Positions 22,301 to 37,300 of a stretch of 64,000 nt of DNA are shown here, piece by piece. Each line of letters begins with the position of its first letter. The first letter of the stretch is position 1. Source of the DNA: Pocillopora verrucosa (Eukaryota; Cnidaria; Anthozoa; Scleractinia; Pocilloporidae); assembly GCF_036669915.1 (NCBI RefSeq), contig NC_089315.1, positions 8,211,611 through 8,275,610 on the forward strand, read 5' to 3'. The position numbers and the translations under genes were made by a program. The notes under the pieces were generated by a model that saw only the letters and a list, made by a program, of their open reading frames with translations, was not told where the DNA came from and searched no databases.

Positions 22301-25300
22301 TTTTGGCGCTCGCTTATGTCTCTTCAGGTGCTGAGAGTTGAATTGTACTTGCCAATCACTTTCGAACAAGCCAATCATCTAACGCGAAAAGCATATTTAC
22401 TCTCGTGGTTTAATCTAATTTGTGGTTTCTTTTTTCTTTTTCAGGGATCTTTACAGCAGCTCATAGTAGCCCCAGATGTGTTCAGAGTTCTTTCTTACTG
22501 CAAAATGTTTACTACCGATTGTGACAAACCTCTGCCATACGCGCCTTTCCTCAGTGGTGCTGCCCAAGAGCGCCGTGACAGTAACGTGCAGATCATCAAC
22601 AACGTCAGATATGTAAGTAATCGGCTTAGTAGTCTGTGTCGCGAAAAAACACTTAATAAGGGCAACAAAATTTTGCGTCGTTGAGTAATTACTGATAAAC
22701 TATATGACGCAATGTCTCGGCCAGAAATCCATGCGACGAGTGATACACTGAGCTAATCATGGGGTAAGATTGAAACATCAGCTTCTCTGTAAATGTAAGT
22801 AGGCTCTTTGCAGTCTGATCGAAGCGTTTGGTGAGTAAAACGAAGTGCGATATTAAATAGCGCGATGATGGAGGCCAAACGAAAAAATCAGGCATATAAA
22901 AGAAAAGAACGCGACCCAACTCAAACCTGCTTCCTTTTTCTACTCCGCTTCTACTATCGCGCCTTTCGTCTGATTCGCTCCAGTTTCCTCACTGTACGCA
23001 TTTTTCGTGATTGTCTCTTCATCTTTCTTTCTTGTCTTTATATACACCTTTTTCTGTTTGTTAACAGACTAACGATATTAAATGCTCTTTTGTACGTAGT
23101 ATAATGGTTTGTCTCACGATGTAGTCACTTTCGAAGTGGATCGCATCCGCGTAGCATCCATGTCCACTTTCGGTGTGGATCGATCCAAAAACGTTTGTAT
23201 TATTCATTCAAGATGTTTTTATTTTCAGATCAAAGGCGAGAGAGGAATTCCCGGACCTCCGGGTCCTACGGTATGTTCCGTCATGTCTTAACCCTTTAAC
23301 TCCCAAGATCTGATTGTCAATTCTCCCCTCTAACTGCTATCCATTTCCTTGGAAATAAGTTACAAGAATTTGGTGTTAGATCAAGATAACAACTTCCACC
23401 TTATAAGTTTGAATATTCTCATTACCTGTTTGCTGGATAATGTTTAGATATTACAGGGAGAAGTTACATATAAATCACTTTTGGGAGTTAAAGGGTTATC
23501 TCCTTAAATGACCAAACCTTCTCTGCCATTTGTCTTTTGTTTGTTTGTTTTATAAGAAAGCGTTTTCTTTTTTTCTTTGTCAGGGACCGCAAGGGGCGTT
23601 TGGTCAAAAAGGTTACAGTGGGCCTAGAGGTGATCAGGGAGCAAAGGTATGTTCTGGCATCATTTTCACAGACGTTACAAACAGCCCAAGAGTTAAGGCC
23701 GTTAAGGTCGTTAAGGAAATAAGTACAAATCGTAGGTTTTCTAAACCTGACTGAGCCTGCAGCATTTCCTGTATCGCTAAACAGCGCAATTTTTGCAAGA
23801 CTGAGGGCGCGACCTTTCCATGAGTTAGGTAACAAAACAAGTTATATGTTGTAGATAATTGCACTTACGAATGGTGATGTCACTGCACATATTTGCTTTT
23901 GTCAGTTATCAAAATATTGCTTGTTATGCTGCTGATTATCAGCGCCGCGCTTTCATCGGGAAACTATTGAATATGGCTGCGAACTGTTGTCAAAGTAAAA
24001 CTTGATCGACAATTGCCTAACAGGTAACAAGAAAATCAAACACACTCATTTGACCCTTGACTGTTATATGAGATGAAAACCAGTCTGGTAAAGTATCGAA
24101 GAGAAAAAAGTTGTTGGTGAATATTCTGGACTAGGTAATAGGGTATTTTTTATTTTACAGGGACCTCCGGGATCTCCCGGTTCCGCTGGACCCCCCGGCC
24201 CTCCAGGGCCCCCTGGTGACGGAATCTATGTCGTAAGTGAAATCGCCATCCCTCGTTTCTGGAGCATTTTATTGAGTGTTGAAAGTAGTCCGAGATCGCG
24301 TTAGCTTGCAATCATATGGTACCGGATTAGTTTAGAAATCTAGTGCCAATCTCTCAACCAATCACACGGTAACTAAAACCGGTGGTGACACTCGCATTGT
24401 CCTGCACCTAAGGACGGCTATTACACGTGCTAGCTCTGGCTTCTAATTGGCTCCTCTTTGGTCAGTTCTGATAGATAACTAAGGTTTTGGTCATAGTTTG
24501 CTCAATTGAAAAGCGCTCTTACAACCACTGAAATTGTGTAATAAAAGATCAAAAAGGAGTAATGAATGAAATCGGCACCTAAAGACAAAGAAGCTTTCAT
24601 TTTCTCGTACAACCACACAGTGCACAACGCAAACTAGATTTTACACGATTAAGGGACAAATAAACAAAATTGTCCAAATTTACCTATTCGTTGAGACTCG
24701 CTGTTTGTCAGACCTGATTTTGGGTATGTTCACCTCTTCAATTATACATTTTGAACTTTTGTTATTTCAGAGATGGAATAGACTTCAAGGATCGAATGAA
24801 AAGGGCCCAGGCCCCGTAGCGGGCGGTCTTGTAGTCGAGCCCCCCGCAGTGGTGAGTTTTTTAACCAATCGTAACCTCTGAAGGGGTCTCCGCTTTGGGT
24901 TAACACAAAGCCATGGCGAATTCGAACAAAATGCTGTGTTTCGCGTGTTTTTTTAAGTAGCGAACCATAAAGAGATAAATTTTCTTATTCTGGCTACAGG
25001 GAGATACTGTTGAGATATCTGCCGATTGGTTCTCGGTTCATTGCATTTTTTCTAGTTTTTCTTTTTTATTTATTTGTTTTTATTTGTTAACATTTTTTAG
25101 CCGGGAGAGCCAGGCCCACGAGGACAGCGAGGAGCACGTGGACAACCGGTGAGTATAGAAAAGCCTCTGGTTCAGTAATGGAGCTGATGTAGATGAACTG
25201 TGTCATTTTCACCCCATGGTATGACATAGTCATACTATAGGATTTATGTAAGGACCTGAAATTCACTCATTCACCCACTCCATTCTGATCTGTTAGACAA

Positions 25301-28300
25301 ATAATTTATGCATTGAATGCGGATTAAACGTGTTATTCCCAAACTCTTTTCCTTGGCCGTTCTTTTTTCTTCAGTTCATTTACCTGGGGGGAGAAAAAAG
25401 GCGAAAATTTTTTGCAATTTCCTGCCACTACCAAATCGTCGGACAACGTTTTATTTTACCAAGTGCTTCATACACTCATCATACTTAACAAGACACGTTA
25501 TAATGTCTTGGCACTTTCCAACAGTCTAATATTGATATTAATATTGTGAGCAATAATGTTTATCTGGTTCTGTTTGCTGCACGACTGTCTACATTTCACG
25601 AACTCTCGCAATGTGCTTCAGTTTAAAGAAAATAATATTTTAGAAAGGAACGAAAATCTTTCTTATCGAGAAATGTCGTGAATATTCCTAGTTGAAGGTG
25701 ATGTAATCTTGTTTGAACCTGCTGTAATCTTCTCTCTGCAGGGACGTCCAGGGAACCCCGGTGAGAAGGGATCCCAGGGAGATCCAGGAGCCCCGGTAAG
25801 GAACACATCGTTTTCTTTACTTAATACGCTTCCGGCAGTACTGAAAAGGGAAAAGATGAATGACAACAATAATTTTAAAAAAAACATAGAAATTGCTTAA
25901 TTCCGTAATCACTCCGATATTTTTTTTATAGTCATTGCCTAGAGCCCTAGTCGAGTTATTTCTACCTCACAATGACTCGTAAACTTAGTGTTATCCTCTG
26001 CATTTAAGTTTGGTTTCTCCAAATACAGAGGCGCATTGACAGCGAGACATTTGGCAAGCGATATATCAAGTAGCTGCACATGGTGAATAAAGACGCTATC
26101 CGCGCTTTCCTGAAAGAGAAGAATTATCATTCTTAGTGCTGATTGAGCCAAAAACTAACCGTTTAGCTGCTTGTGTCTTGATTTTGTTTCACAGGGCTTA
26201 CCTGGTAACCAAGGCAACCGAGGTCCACCTGGTAGACCGGGAAAACCGGTAAGCTGTAAATGATACGTGAATATTTTTCTCTCTGTCGAAAGTAATCAGG
26301 GAATGCAATGGTTTTCCTAAACTTCTTTTTTCATTGGTCGGTGAATCTTGTGTAATCAGATTAAAATCTAAAACCGATAGCGCCTTGTTCATGTGAGTAT
26401 TACCACGCCTCGGGCACGCTTTGAGTTCTGATAGGTTCTTTGTAATATCTATGGTTACTCTGATTGGCTGTCGTCACTAGTTTGCACGTTATGAGCTCTG
26501 ATTGGTTCTTTGTAATATCTATCGTTACTCTGATTGGCTGTCGTCGCTAATTTGCTTTAGTTTTTCAACATTTGTCTAATAACGTAGATCGTGACTTGTC
26601 GACTTCGCCGTTGACTCTACTGATGGATAATTAGATTCTGTTGTTGAACGCCACGCGACATTAAGGGATGGCTCCAATTGCCTATCCTTATTCTAACCCA
26701 GGCTCTCCCTGTAAATGACACCAAAGACCTTTAGCAAACCACGACGGCGACGGCAACGAGGACGTGGCAAAGTAAAAGATCTAATTAGCAGAACAATAGC
26801 TCAATACGTGCTTTTCAAAATTGTGTACATCTCTTAGCCGTCCTCTGTAAAATGACAACATGATATCATCAAAATTTGCGTGGTCCAAGAAAGGAAACCC
26901 CGACGGCAAATTATTTAAGTTTCCATTTGGAACTCAACGCCGCTCTCATACGTTTTGCTGAGGTTAACTTGCGGCGCTGTAAGAGATGGTAAACAAATCG
27001 AGTCATTCGCGAAATTCCAACGAAAAATATATATTTATTTTAAGTCGACGTCTTCCTTGGCGTTGCCGTTCTAACTGCAAAAAGTCCCTATTCTTTCGAC
27101 AGCGCAGGAATGGGAAACTATTTCCGCAAGATCATTGAGAGTAATCGAAATGATTCGACCAAAGCATCAATATCCAATAAAGGAGTTAACTTCTCAGTCG
27201 CATTTATTGTATTGTGGCTCAACACCGACCTTAACCTCGCCTTTTTTAAACAAAAATATTTGTTTCTTTTCAGGGTCCCCAAGGACCGGACGGACCAAGA
27301 GGTACCCCCGGAGTTATGGGAGAAAAGGTAGGAGGGGAGGGTTAGCGAACTTGAAAATTCAGGGTTACTGAATGGACGTAACACATGAAATGATTAACCA
27401 TGGCGCTCTGACAAGCATGTAACTTTTATAAAACTAAGACTATAGCGTGCTGTAACTATACTTCTCTGTGCTTCACTATTTCAGGGAGACAGAGGAATTG
27501 AAGGAATGGCGGGAATGACGGGCCACAAAGGACCACGGGTAACGTGAACATTTCGATTACCAGCTGAAGTTTTGCGTTCCATAAAACTTGGATGAGTTTT
27601 GACAAATGTCCCCAAGTTTTGATATGTTTCTACATAAAACCTTGAGAAAGGTTACGCTTAGGCGTCCATTATTAGCGATGTTGGACGCGCATTTTTACGC
27701 CCGCGAGAAGATTAGAGACGGGTTGGGGAGAGGTTTGCCAGGAGCCTGGCACTAGTAATTTTCAGTGCTTGACTCTCGCCGGTGCGTGATGCTTAATGCT
27801 TCATTAGTTCTCTCGGGCTAAGAAACGCCTTGGCTGAAGCGTTATAATGTGGTTCTGTTCGCTGGCCAGGTTACGCATGACGCCATTGGCAAACGGCAAA
27901 ACTTGTTGCCGTTAGCCTTTTTTCAGCCGTTTTTATACCACAGTGAAAATACCGTTGCTGTTAATACCATTCTTAAAAACTTGCTATCACATCGTGTCTA
28001 TTTCTTGATATCTCAAAGCAACGATTAACACTTTACCCTGGACGAACTTGAATAAATTTCAGTGGTTATGGTTACTTTTTTACGCTATGAAAAAAATTCT
28101 TTGAATATAGTCAGAGCTATGTACTAAACAAGATAGTTGTAAGGAATGCATAGCTCAAAATTCGCTGATACCGAATACGCAGTGATACAAGAAACTTCGA
28201 AGTAATTTGCGTTTTGAATAAAGTTTCATACTCTTGGACAAGGACTCTTGTACATGAAACGATCTTGTAAAGGTGAAAAATAGAGATGTATAGATCTGAA

Positions 28301-31300
28301 CATTTTAACGCGAACATGCAGAGATTAAAAGATGATGAAAAGATTCGAAACAGAAATGGAACAGCGATGGATAACGATGGGAAGACGTCCTGAAACATTA
28401 GTCTTAATTTTTCATACTTAAGATATACGCAAACTGTAAAGCACTCCATAAGACTTTTACGGTTATTGATCGTCAGCACTAGTATGTGTAGAAAATGGTC
28501 TCTCAAGCAGCTGAAACTCGAGCAGTGTAATAGCAAACTACAAAATTTCGTAAAAGCATATTTGATAAGAATATGAACCACATTCATGTAAAGTTTATAT
28601 TTTTCCTAGGGTCTACCAGGCATGCGAGGAGAAAAAGGCGACAAAGGTGAAGCTGGTGAAAGAGTAAGTGCCTTTCATACCTAGATATGGCTGCGTCTCC
28701 TTTTGTTGTTTTTCTCTTCTTTTCTTCTTATGAATTGTTCATCTATCCATCAGTCTGTCTTCCCGTCCTTTCGTTACTCGTCCTTTCGTTACTCGTCCTT
28801 TCGTTACTCGTTTCTGCCAGTCACGTGGTCGATCGGTCGGACAGTCAGTCAGACAGTTGGTCGGGCTATTGATCGGTCAGTCAGTCGGTCAGACAGTCAG
28901 CCAATCGGTTGGTTGGTCAGTCGGTCGGTCGGCCAATCGATAGGTCAATCAGTCTGTCGGTTGGTTAGTCGTTCGATCGATCTGTGAGTTAGTCGGTCGA
29001 TCGATCTGTGAGTCAGTCGGTCAGACAGTCAGTCGGTTGGTTGGTCAATCAATCGGTTGGTTGGTCAGTCAGTCGGTTGGTTGGTCAATCGGTCCGTTGG
29101 TTGGTCAATCAGTCGGTCGGTGGGTCGGGCGATCGATCGGTCAACCAATCTGTCAGACAGTCAGTCGGTTGATTGGTTAGTAGTTGGTCGGTTGTTCGGT
29201 CAATCTATCGGTCAGTCAGTTGGGTCAATAGGTCACTCAGCCGGTAGTAAGTCGATCAGTACGTCAGCCAAGCGGTCGATCGGTAAGTTTGTCGATCAGT
29301 CCATCCGCGATTCGATCTAACCCCTCCTTAGTCCTATTCAGTGAAAAATGAGATTCTGAAATAATACAGTTTACGATGCTCTGCATTCACTTATTAAGCT
29401 TTACTATTTTACAGGGCGATGGTGGCACACCAGGGCAAGCTGGAATGCAAGGTGAACGGGTAAGTATTATCACTAATAGTATCCCACCAAGTATCCCACT
29501 ATTTCGTCTTTGTTCTTGACAGATCTGTTTCTGTTGTGTGTAATAACAAATGGTGGGACCAACGTTAAGAATATAAGTCAGAATAAATTAGTATCAAAAA
29601 ATGGAAAATTTAGACTTCACTAGTAACGAGGAGTTGTCGCCGTTAACAGACCAAGAGTTGTAAACTATTGAAAAGAAAAAGAAACCGTTGTTCTGGACCC
29701 ATAAGTCCATTTTAGTACCTTATCACGTTACACATAGCAAGTTGTTTGCTGGTTCGTGAGACTCGTCATCACTTGTGGCTAAAATAAGCAATATAATGTC
29801 TATTTTTCGAAGATTATAGCCAATTCATCAAAATCTTTCTTCTTGTGTACACACTGATTACTACAGTAACTGTGATTGGTCAAAATTGTCAATAAAGCCA
29901 CTCGTTCCAATCCACATCAATTCCACTACTATATCCCAGATTCTCTCACCAAAAGGCAAAATGGCGACTCAGTCAGCCCTAACTTTGAACGTTCTCAGTG
30001 TAACGGTAACGCTGGTAAGGATAGATGATCAAGAAAGAAGGTAATCACCGATCCTAGGGTCTCTAAAGTAATTTTCTGGAGAAGATTAGTAGTTTTTGCA
30101 AGCGTAAAATCCATGTTTTTATCACGCATCGTAAGTAAAAGTTTCGCAAGGCGTGTACATACACTTAGTTGGCGATCAAGGAACGTTTCCTTTCTTCAAA
30201 CACAACTTGATCGATATTTCTTTGGTTTTATTCAAACTTTAATTTTTGTATCACGTGATTACTCTATCTTGTTGGACAACGCTTTGTGAATTTATAAAAA
30301 TTTAACCATAGAGTTTAACAAAATTAAAGTTGTTTAAATTTTTTTCATTCCAGGGACCCCAAGGAGAACCAGGAGAACGGGGACCGCCAGGGCCGAGAGG
30401 ATTGCAGGCAAGTATCGGCAAAAAACACTTTTACGGTTTTTCAACTAATTAACTTTGCATAAACAAGTTAGTAGAGGTCCTTTAACACTACTGTAGTTCA
30501 GTGAAATAAGAAAAGCTGTGAATTGTGAGAGTGATCTGTTGAACATATAACTCGGCAAATTTGCAAAATGGAGAAAGTTGCAAAAGTTTAGACCTCTTTT
30601 AAAGTGAGGCGGGGGTGGGGGTGAGGGGAAACAAAACCTTGTTCCCACCATGCAAAGTTCTTTGTCAGTTTGCAACATATTATCGTCATACTTGGTAGTT
30701 TTACTTATTTCACTGAGCTCTTTCCGGCTGCATCCATAGATTTCCTTTCAATGGTGCATGTAAAAGTTTTAAAAATGGGTCTATTTGGGGTGATTGGTTG
30801 TCATGAGACAGAGCCTTTGAGGCTAACTCTGCTACATTTTTACTTTATCCCTTAATTCTTAATATCAACAGGGAGGTACAGGAGAGCGAGGTCCACCAGG
30901 ACCCTCTGGATCACCGGTAAGGAAATAAGTAAACAATGGTCTTCATTTGGTATCAAAATAGGCCGGAGTATTTGTCTACAAACATAACCTGTTCTAATAA
31001 GCAGACAGTTCTGTAAAAACAGTGCCAGTGTGTTAATTATCCATCAAAAAATTTTATACAATATGCAGGATAAAGCATTAAACTAGTTTACCCTCAAAAA
31101 CATCCACATGCAAGGGATGGCAACTCTTCCAGACTTGACCCTTCTTCTTTGGCTTTTTTGTCAAATGATTCTTCTTCTGATGCCAAAGATTCAGTAGTGA
31201 AAGTAATATATCCTGTCTTGAACATTTTTCTTGTAACAAGATTAATCAATACCTTGTTGTGGAAAGGAAAAAAGATTTTGCACATATTCATTAGGGTGAC

Positions 31301-34300
31301 CTCGAATATCACCCTAAGAAATTATCATGAATCTGATTCACAAGCAATACACACAACATATGATTAAAAGAAAATAAATTACCAGTTGAGGTCTTGTCGA
31401 TATTAAGTGTACAGATTTTTTTAGTTTTGACATGAAAAAGTTAGTAAAAATTCATAAGATTTATGGTGAAATAAAGATTAGTTGAGTATCAGTGAAGGGT
31501 GTGCATGGAAATTTTGGTGTGCATAATCTAACTTTCCTTCTTACCAAAGAAGTCTTGGTCTGATGTTTATTAGTTGGACTCAAACATGAGGGGTCTATAA
31601 TCAGTCTGTAGCCAGGTCATTGTATTGCATCACATTGTGGGAAAAATACTGAACCCTTGAAGTGTCTCTCTCAACTCAGGTTTAATCTGGAATGGATTAG
31701 CATCCTTTTCAGAGGGAGCAGCGATATTCCCAGTAGCTTTGCATTGAAGAAAATAGATTATGCTCCAATGCTGTGGACCTATTGGCTTGAAACCAGACTT
31801 ACTTTCTTTGTTTTTCCACCTTCCTACTTAGGGTCCCCCAGGTGCTATAGGAATTCAAGGTGTGCAAGGCATGAGAGGACCCTCGGTAATAATAGAATAA
31901 AGCTACATAATATTCTGACATTTTAAATATGTTCATTTAAACTAAATGCTTAATAGAATTGTTGTTAGAATGGACACTTCTCACTGCTGAAGCCCAGGTT
32001 TGCATGCTTGGATATGTGATCAAATGTGGGTCAAGTTGGCTCTAATCTCAGTGGTTAATGCTTTTTCTCTGAGTTCATGGATTCACAATTCTCCACAAAA
32101 ACCATTCAGCCAATTCAAATTTGACAAGGAAACAGTGGAGGATTTCAGAGCTACCCTGTTCATATGCCATTTCTAAAATCCAGTTTTATTTTGATTATTT
32201 TGAAGCTTGTTTTCATTTAATAAGACATATATTCAGAATGAAGGGTCTTTTTTTTGGAGGAGCTCAGAGAAAATCAGAGTGAAATACCATAAAAACTGAA
32301 TGTGGATCAAACTGAAGGAGACTCTAGATATTGATGTCCATATTCATGTTTAACCTTCTTCTGTTTTGGTACAATTATATTTTTGTCAAAAGTAATATTC
32401 AATGAACCAGTATTCAATTTTCTCTTTTTTCTTTTCAAGGGACCTCCTGGTATTCCGGGTCCCCCAGGGCCTATGGGACCTAAGGTATGTCGCATAGCAC
32501 CTCCAGCCTTTTTCTTTCTAATACTAATGTGGGAATTACTTTTATTGGAGATAATTTGTCATTCATGTACCACAGTCTGTAATCCTTATTTACTATCTTT
32601 AGGGTGAGGCTGGAAAAGTTGGTATGCCTGGTTTCCCAGGTACTGATGGTGTGCCAGTAAGTAGAGAGAGAGAGTTATTTTGACTTATAACTAGTAAATG
32701 AAACCTCCTATTAAAATACATATAATGTATTTTTATTGTGGTTATGGAAAACAGCAATTGATGGCCTACTTAAAACGCAGTTATTCACTGAAGAAATAAA
32801 TAAAACCCATTTGCTGCAATTAAATATAAGATTTTCACATATGACCTTATGGTTCCATGAATTCTTTGTTATTGTCAACTTTAGCCAATGTGGTAATTAA
32901 ACAAACTATTTTATTTCAGCCTTATGATTATAAATGTTCAGTTAATAAACTTTGCATGAAGATGAGCACAGGCTTTGAGGAGTATGTACTGACTTCTTGT
33001 GGGGTAAATCTAATCCTCTGACTATATTATAGGGATACCCTGGCATTGAAGGACCGCCTGGACCCAAAGGCGACAGAGTAAGTCAGATTTAATGTAACAT
33101 GCTATAGTTTTCAGCAAAAGCTCTAAAGTTTTTGATCAGGGGGGAGAGAGGTTCATTAACCTCTTCTCTATTAGTATTTATAAAGAAGATAGCTTTTTAC
33201 AGCATTTTAAGTATCTGAAATTATCAAACAACCCATTAACACCTTAGTCTATGCTTGTGGATTGTAAAGTTCTTCAAGTTAACACGTTTTTAGTTGGCTG
33301 AGTGCATATGTTTGTAATTTTATCACAAAGCACCATAAATTATTTTTATTAAATTTTTCACCCTTGTCATGCACCCTTTTTTAAGTTTTCAACATTACAG
33401 AATTTGTTGTGTTTCTATTTAAGTTTAATTTTATCAATGTTTTGATTGATATACTCAATGGATGTACTTCCCAGGGTGCACCAGGAGTTAGAGGACCACA
33501 AGGCTACCCAGGCCTCCCGGGGCCAAAGGTGTGATACAGTGATACAGCTCAAGGATATTTTCTATTTACAATAGGCATTTTCATCTTTCTACTCTAACAC
33601 TTTTTAAACAATTCATTCCCTTCAATATGACATACTTCAAATTCACATTCTAGGTTAATTTTCTAAATTAATTTTGAACCAAAAGCTTAATTTTGAGAAA
33701 TCTTGTATTCTAATCTATAACTTATCTTTGCATTTGTCATTGACCAATCAGAAATTAAATTCTTTGTTGGACTTGAGATTTTAACCAATATATTTCATTG
33801 TATTTTTTTTGGCCTTTGGCACTCAATCTTTAAGTCCAATGTGCTTTAAATGACAAAATTAGCCATTTAATAATAAAAGAATGCTTATTTTTTGCACAGG
33901 GGAGCAGAGGAAAACGAGGTCCAGAAGGAGAGAAGGGTGAAGAGGTTTGTATTTCCTATTTTACATTTATATTATAAACCTGTAGACCAGGAGTGTTGGC
34001 TTTCATCAATTTTATTTTGATTCAGCTCTCTAGATTGATTTTACATGATAGACCAGCAAGATTATATTTCACGAAACCAATCTAGCCTCATGATAAATCT
34101 TCTGTTTTGCTTAGCTGTGCATTTAATGAAGAAAAACTGTCAGCACAAGTATTTTTTCAAAGGGATTTTAACCTGTTATTCCTGATTAACTGCTTCTGCT
34201 GTAGAGTTTTAATTAGTGCAAAGAAAATTTAATGATAACTTAGCTTGGGAGAAATAGAGATTGATTCTAGTGTGAATATAACTGTCTCAAAAGGAAGCTG

Positions 34301-37300
34301 AAATCTCACTTAAACACATGAATGTCTACAAATAGGGCTTTTCTTGGGTATGGAAATCAATTCAGTAAAAGTGATAGCTTCAGAGTATGTGAATCACAGG
34401 TACTAATGAAATGCATAGGAGCAACACTCATCCATCAAACTGAATACCTTAAACTTATTGAGACTTGACCATCATCTTCTTGTTATCAGCTGTCACATTG
34501 CACCTATTAATAATCTTTCACAGGGACTAGCTGGATTTCCTGGTGCAAAAGGTGATGAGGGGCCAAAAGGAGAAGATGTAAGTGAAACAAAAAACTAACT
34601 GTTTTTGAATATAACCTACCCTGCATGAATTCCTAGCTAGTTTTATGCACATGCAGCTAGCATTAAAATGGTTACTTTGACTTTTGAAATCCCTTCTCCC
34701 TCAGAGTTCCAGTCACCTTACCAAAGGCATTTTGATATACCCTAAGTACCATAATATGAACTCATATGAATTTGAGTTGAAAAGAACCATTCAGTTATTC
34801 CTTGAGAAGTAAGGTTTATCCCAGGACTTTGCTTAAACTGCTGTAAGTTGTGATTACTGTAATCATCGTCTTCCTTGTAGGGTGCCTCAGGAGGAGTTGG
34901 TGTGCCAGGAGGTGAAGGACCTGAAGGGCCAAAGGTTTGTTTACCAGCTACCTCAGTGATCTGAATCATATTTCTTAGTCTTAATTTATTGACAATCGCT
35001 ATAGACAGAAAATTTTTGAAGAGGACTGATTTCAAATTTTGAGAGGTTTCTCAAAAACAATGAGTTTACCCATGGCTTGAAACGTTAAAAAGCAAAATAT
35101 ACAGCTCTAATGACTGTTAGGTAAATCATTCAGTCCAAATACCTAGAAAGGCTGGTAGTCATCAACAAGCATGACCAGCACTGCACCCTTAAATGCCATA
35201 GGTAAAAAAAAGTGTTTACCTCTGATAATTGTAGGGTCGCAGTGGTATCCCAGGACCTTCAGGCCCCCCTGGACCTACAGGAGTAAAGGTATTGTTTATT
35301 ATTGTTAGTTATTATTATTATTGATATAAGTTATTGTTTTCAAAACATTATGATTACATGTTATCACATTATGATCAGATCAGACTACTCTCCATATATA
35401 ACTTAGTTTGAAACAAAAAGTTAATGGCAAGAACAGCCAATTTTATTACATTACCCCTTAACATTTATTGGCATTATTTGTTTTCAGGGAGAGAAAGGAC
35501 CACAGGGAATGCCTGGGTACCCTGGTGAACCAGGAGAAAAGGTAGAGCAGACAAATCTTTAAGAGCTGTTCATCAGTAAATGGAACTGCTTTAAGCTCAA
35601 TTAATAAGCAGTGATGTATGGAATTGCTGGGAGCTAGAGAAAGTAATTGATTATTAACAAAATTTTCCTAGGTTAAAAAAAATTTAACACTGCACAAACT
35701 TTCGGTCGACACCGCCATGAAATGACACTCAATTAGCTGCATTTCAGTGTGGTATTTTGATTATCAACATGTGTTTTGGCTAAATCTGTTGAATATTGTA
35801 TTTCAATATATTTGATATTGCATAATGGGCAATATTAGCAAATTATAAAGGCTGTGTGTGTTGATATATCCTCATATATATGTATTTTTTAATGACAGGG
35901 TAATACTGGTGCAACAGGGGCAAGAGGACGAGATGGATCAAAGGGAGTCAGGGTGAGTCTGTATGGGCTATGATGCTCTGCAAATAAATTAGGATGATTT
36001 TTCAAGACAAGAGACATGAGATGCATGGGACAAAACTCAAAAGTTTTTGGAAATTTTCCGTTATCGCTCCAACCCTGACAAATATTTTAAATTCCAGATC
36101 CATGGTCAAAAGATTTGTCACACTCCTCTTACATTCATATTTCATGAGTTTGTGTTATTGTTGTTGTTTCTTTTGTAGGGGGATCCTGGACAACCGGGGC
36201 CGCAAGGAGGAAGAGGATCAAGGGTACAGCCAGGCTACAAAGCCTACTCCTCTTTGTTCTCTTTAAAACACATCCATCACATTATCTCATTAACCCACTG
36301 TTAAGTGTCATGGCAATAATGGTCACAGCCTGCCATGTTTTAGTGGAAGTGTTGAACATAAAGAAAAGATAACCTGAAATAAAACAAAAATTCGGTGTCT
36401 GTAAAATAACAAAGAGTTAAAGAAAGCAATGTAAAGGGTCATTATAGTGCCACACCCTTTTTCCCTTTGGGCCCCCCTCCCCCCCCTCTTCACCCCACAC
36501 ACCCTCATACTCTTTAATTTACTGCATTTTCTATCCCTTTTTTTTCTGTTGAATTATTGGGAACTTACAACCACGATGCCATAGGCATAAGTATTGCGAG
36601 TGATAGATAAATCCGTAAATTGTTGCACTAAGCCCCCATGATTTCAGTTGTTATAACTCACTTTGTTTACGTGTCCATAGGGTCCACGTGGTGCGCGGGG
36701 ATCCCCCGGAACTCCTGGAACCAACGGGGCAAAGGTGAGTCATACTGGTTGAGTTTCATGATACTGGTGCAACAATAATTATGACGATATCAACAGTTAA
36801 AATGCTAACAGTAAAAGGAATGATAAAAATCTTCTGAAACCACAGAGGTAACAAACCTGATTAAGTAACAATGATAGAGGGTAACTATTTTAAAGAATCT
36901 TGCCTACCAGAAAAAAGCGTCTTCAAAAATACGCTCACAACGCTAAGTTATAAGTTCTTTATAAATGGGAAATCTCGTGTTCGCGTCCATTTTATCACTG
37001 GTTGATGTTCCTTAATTAAACTCTTCCACGTTTTGTTTACACTGCGAACCTTCATTAAGGTATTCATCATGTATCTGTTGAAGGTACAATCTTAGCATCC
37101 GTAATTAGCACATTTTTTTTCAAATTCTAGACATATTCTTGCAACTTCTTTCCATCATTGTTTCACCTTAAGCTCTTGAAGGGCGACACACTTAGAATAT
37201 GAACTAATGCAAGGAGACATGTTTATTTTATCATCTTCATCTTTTAATTTTGTTGTTAGGGTGCTGCTGGTGAGCCTGGAGTACCTGGTGACCGCGGAAA

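Noticed and set aside
28117-28587. 156-codon minus-strand frame in a collagen intron
   Set aside because: Compositionally hydrophobic and Phe/Leu rich, with no domain, no conservation clue and no splice context.
28687-29320. Ser/Arg/Val-rich frames around 28.7-29.3 kb
   Set aside because: Created by the tetranucleotide minisatellite; not protein coding.
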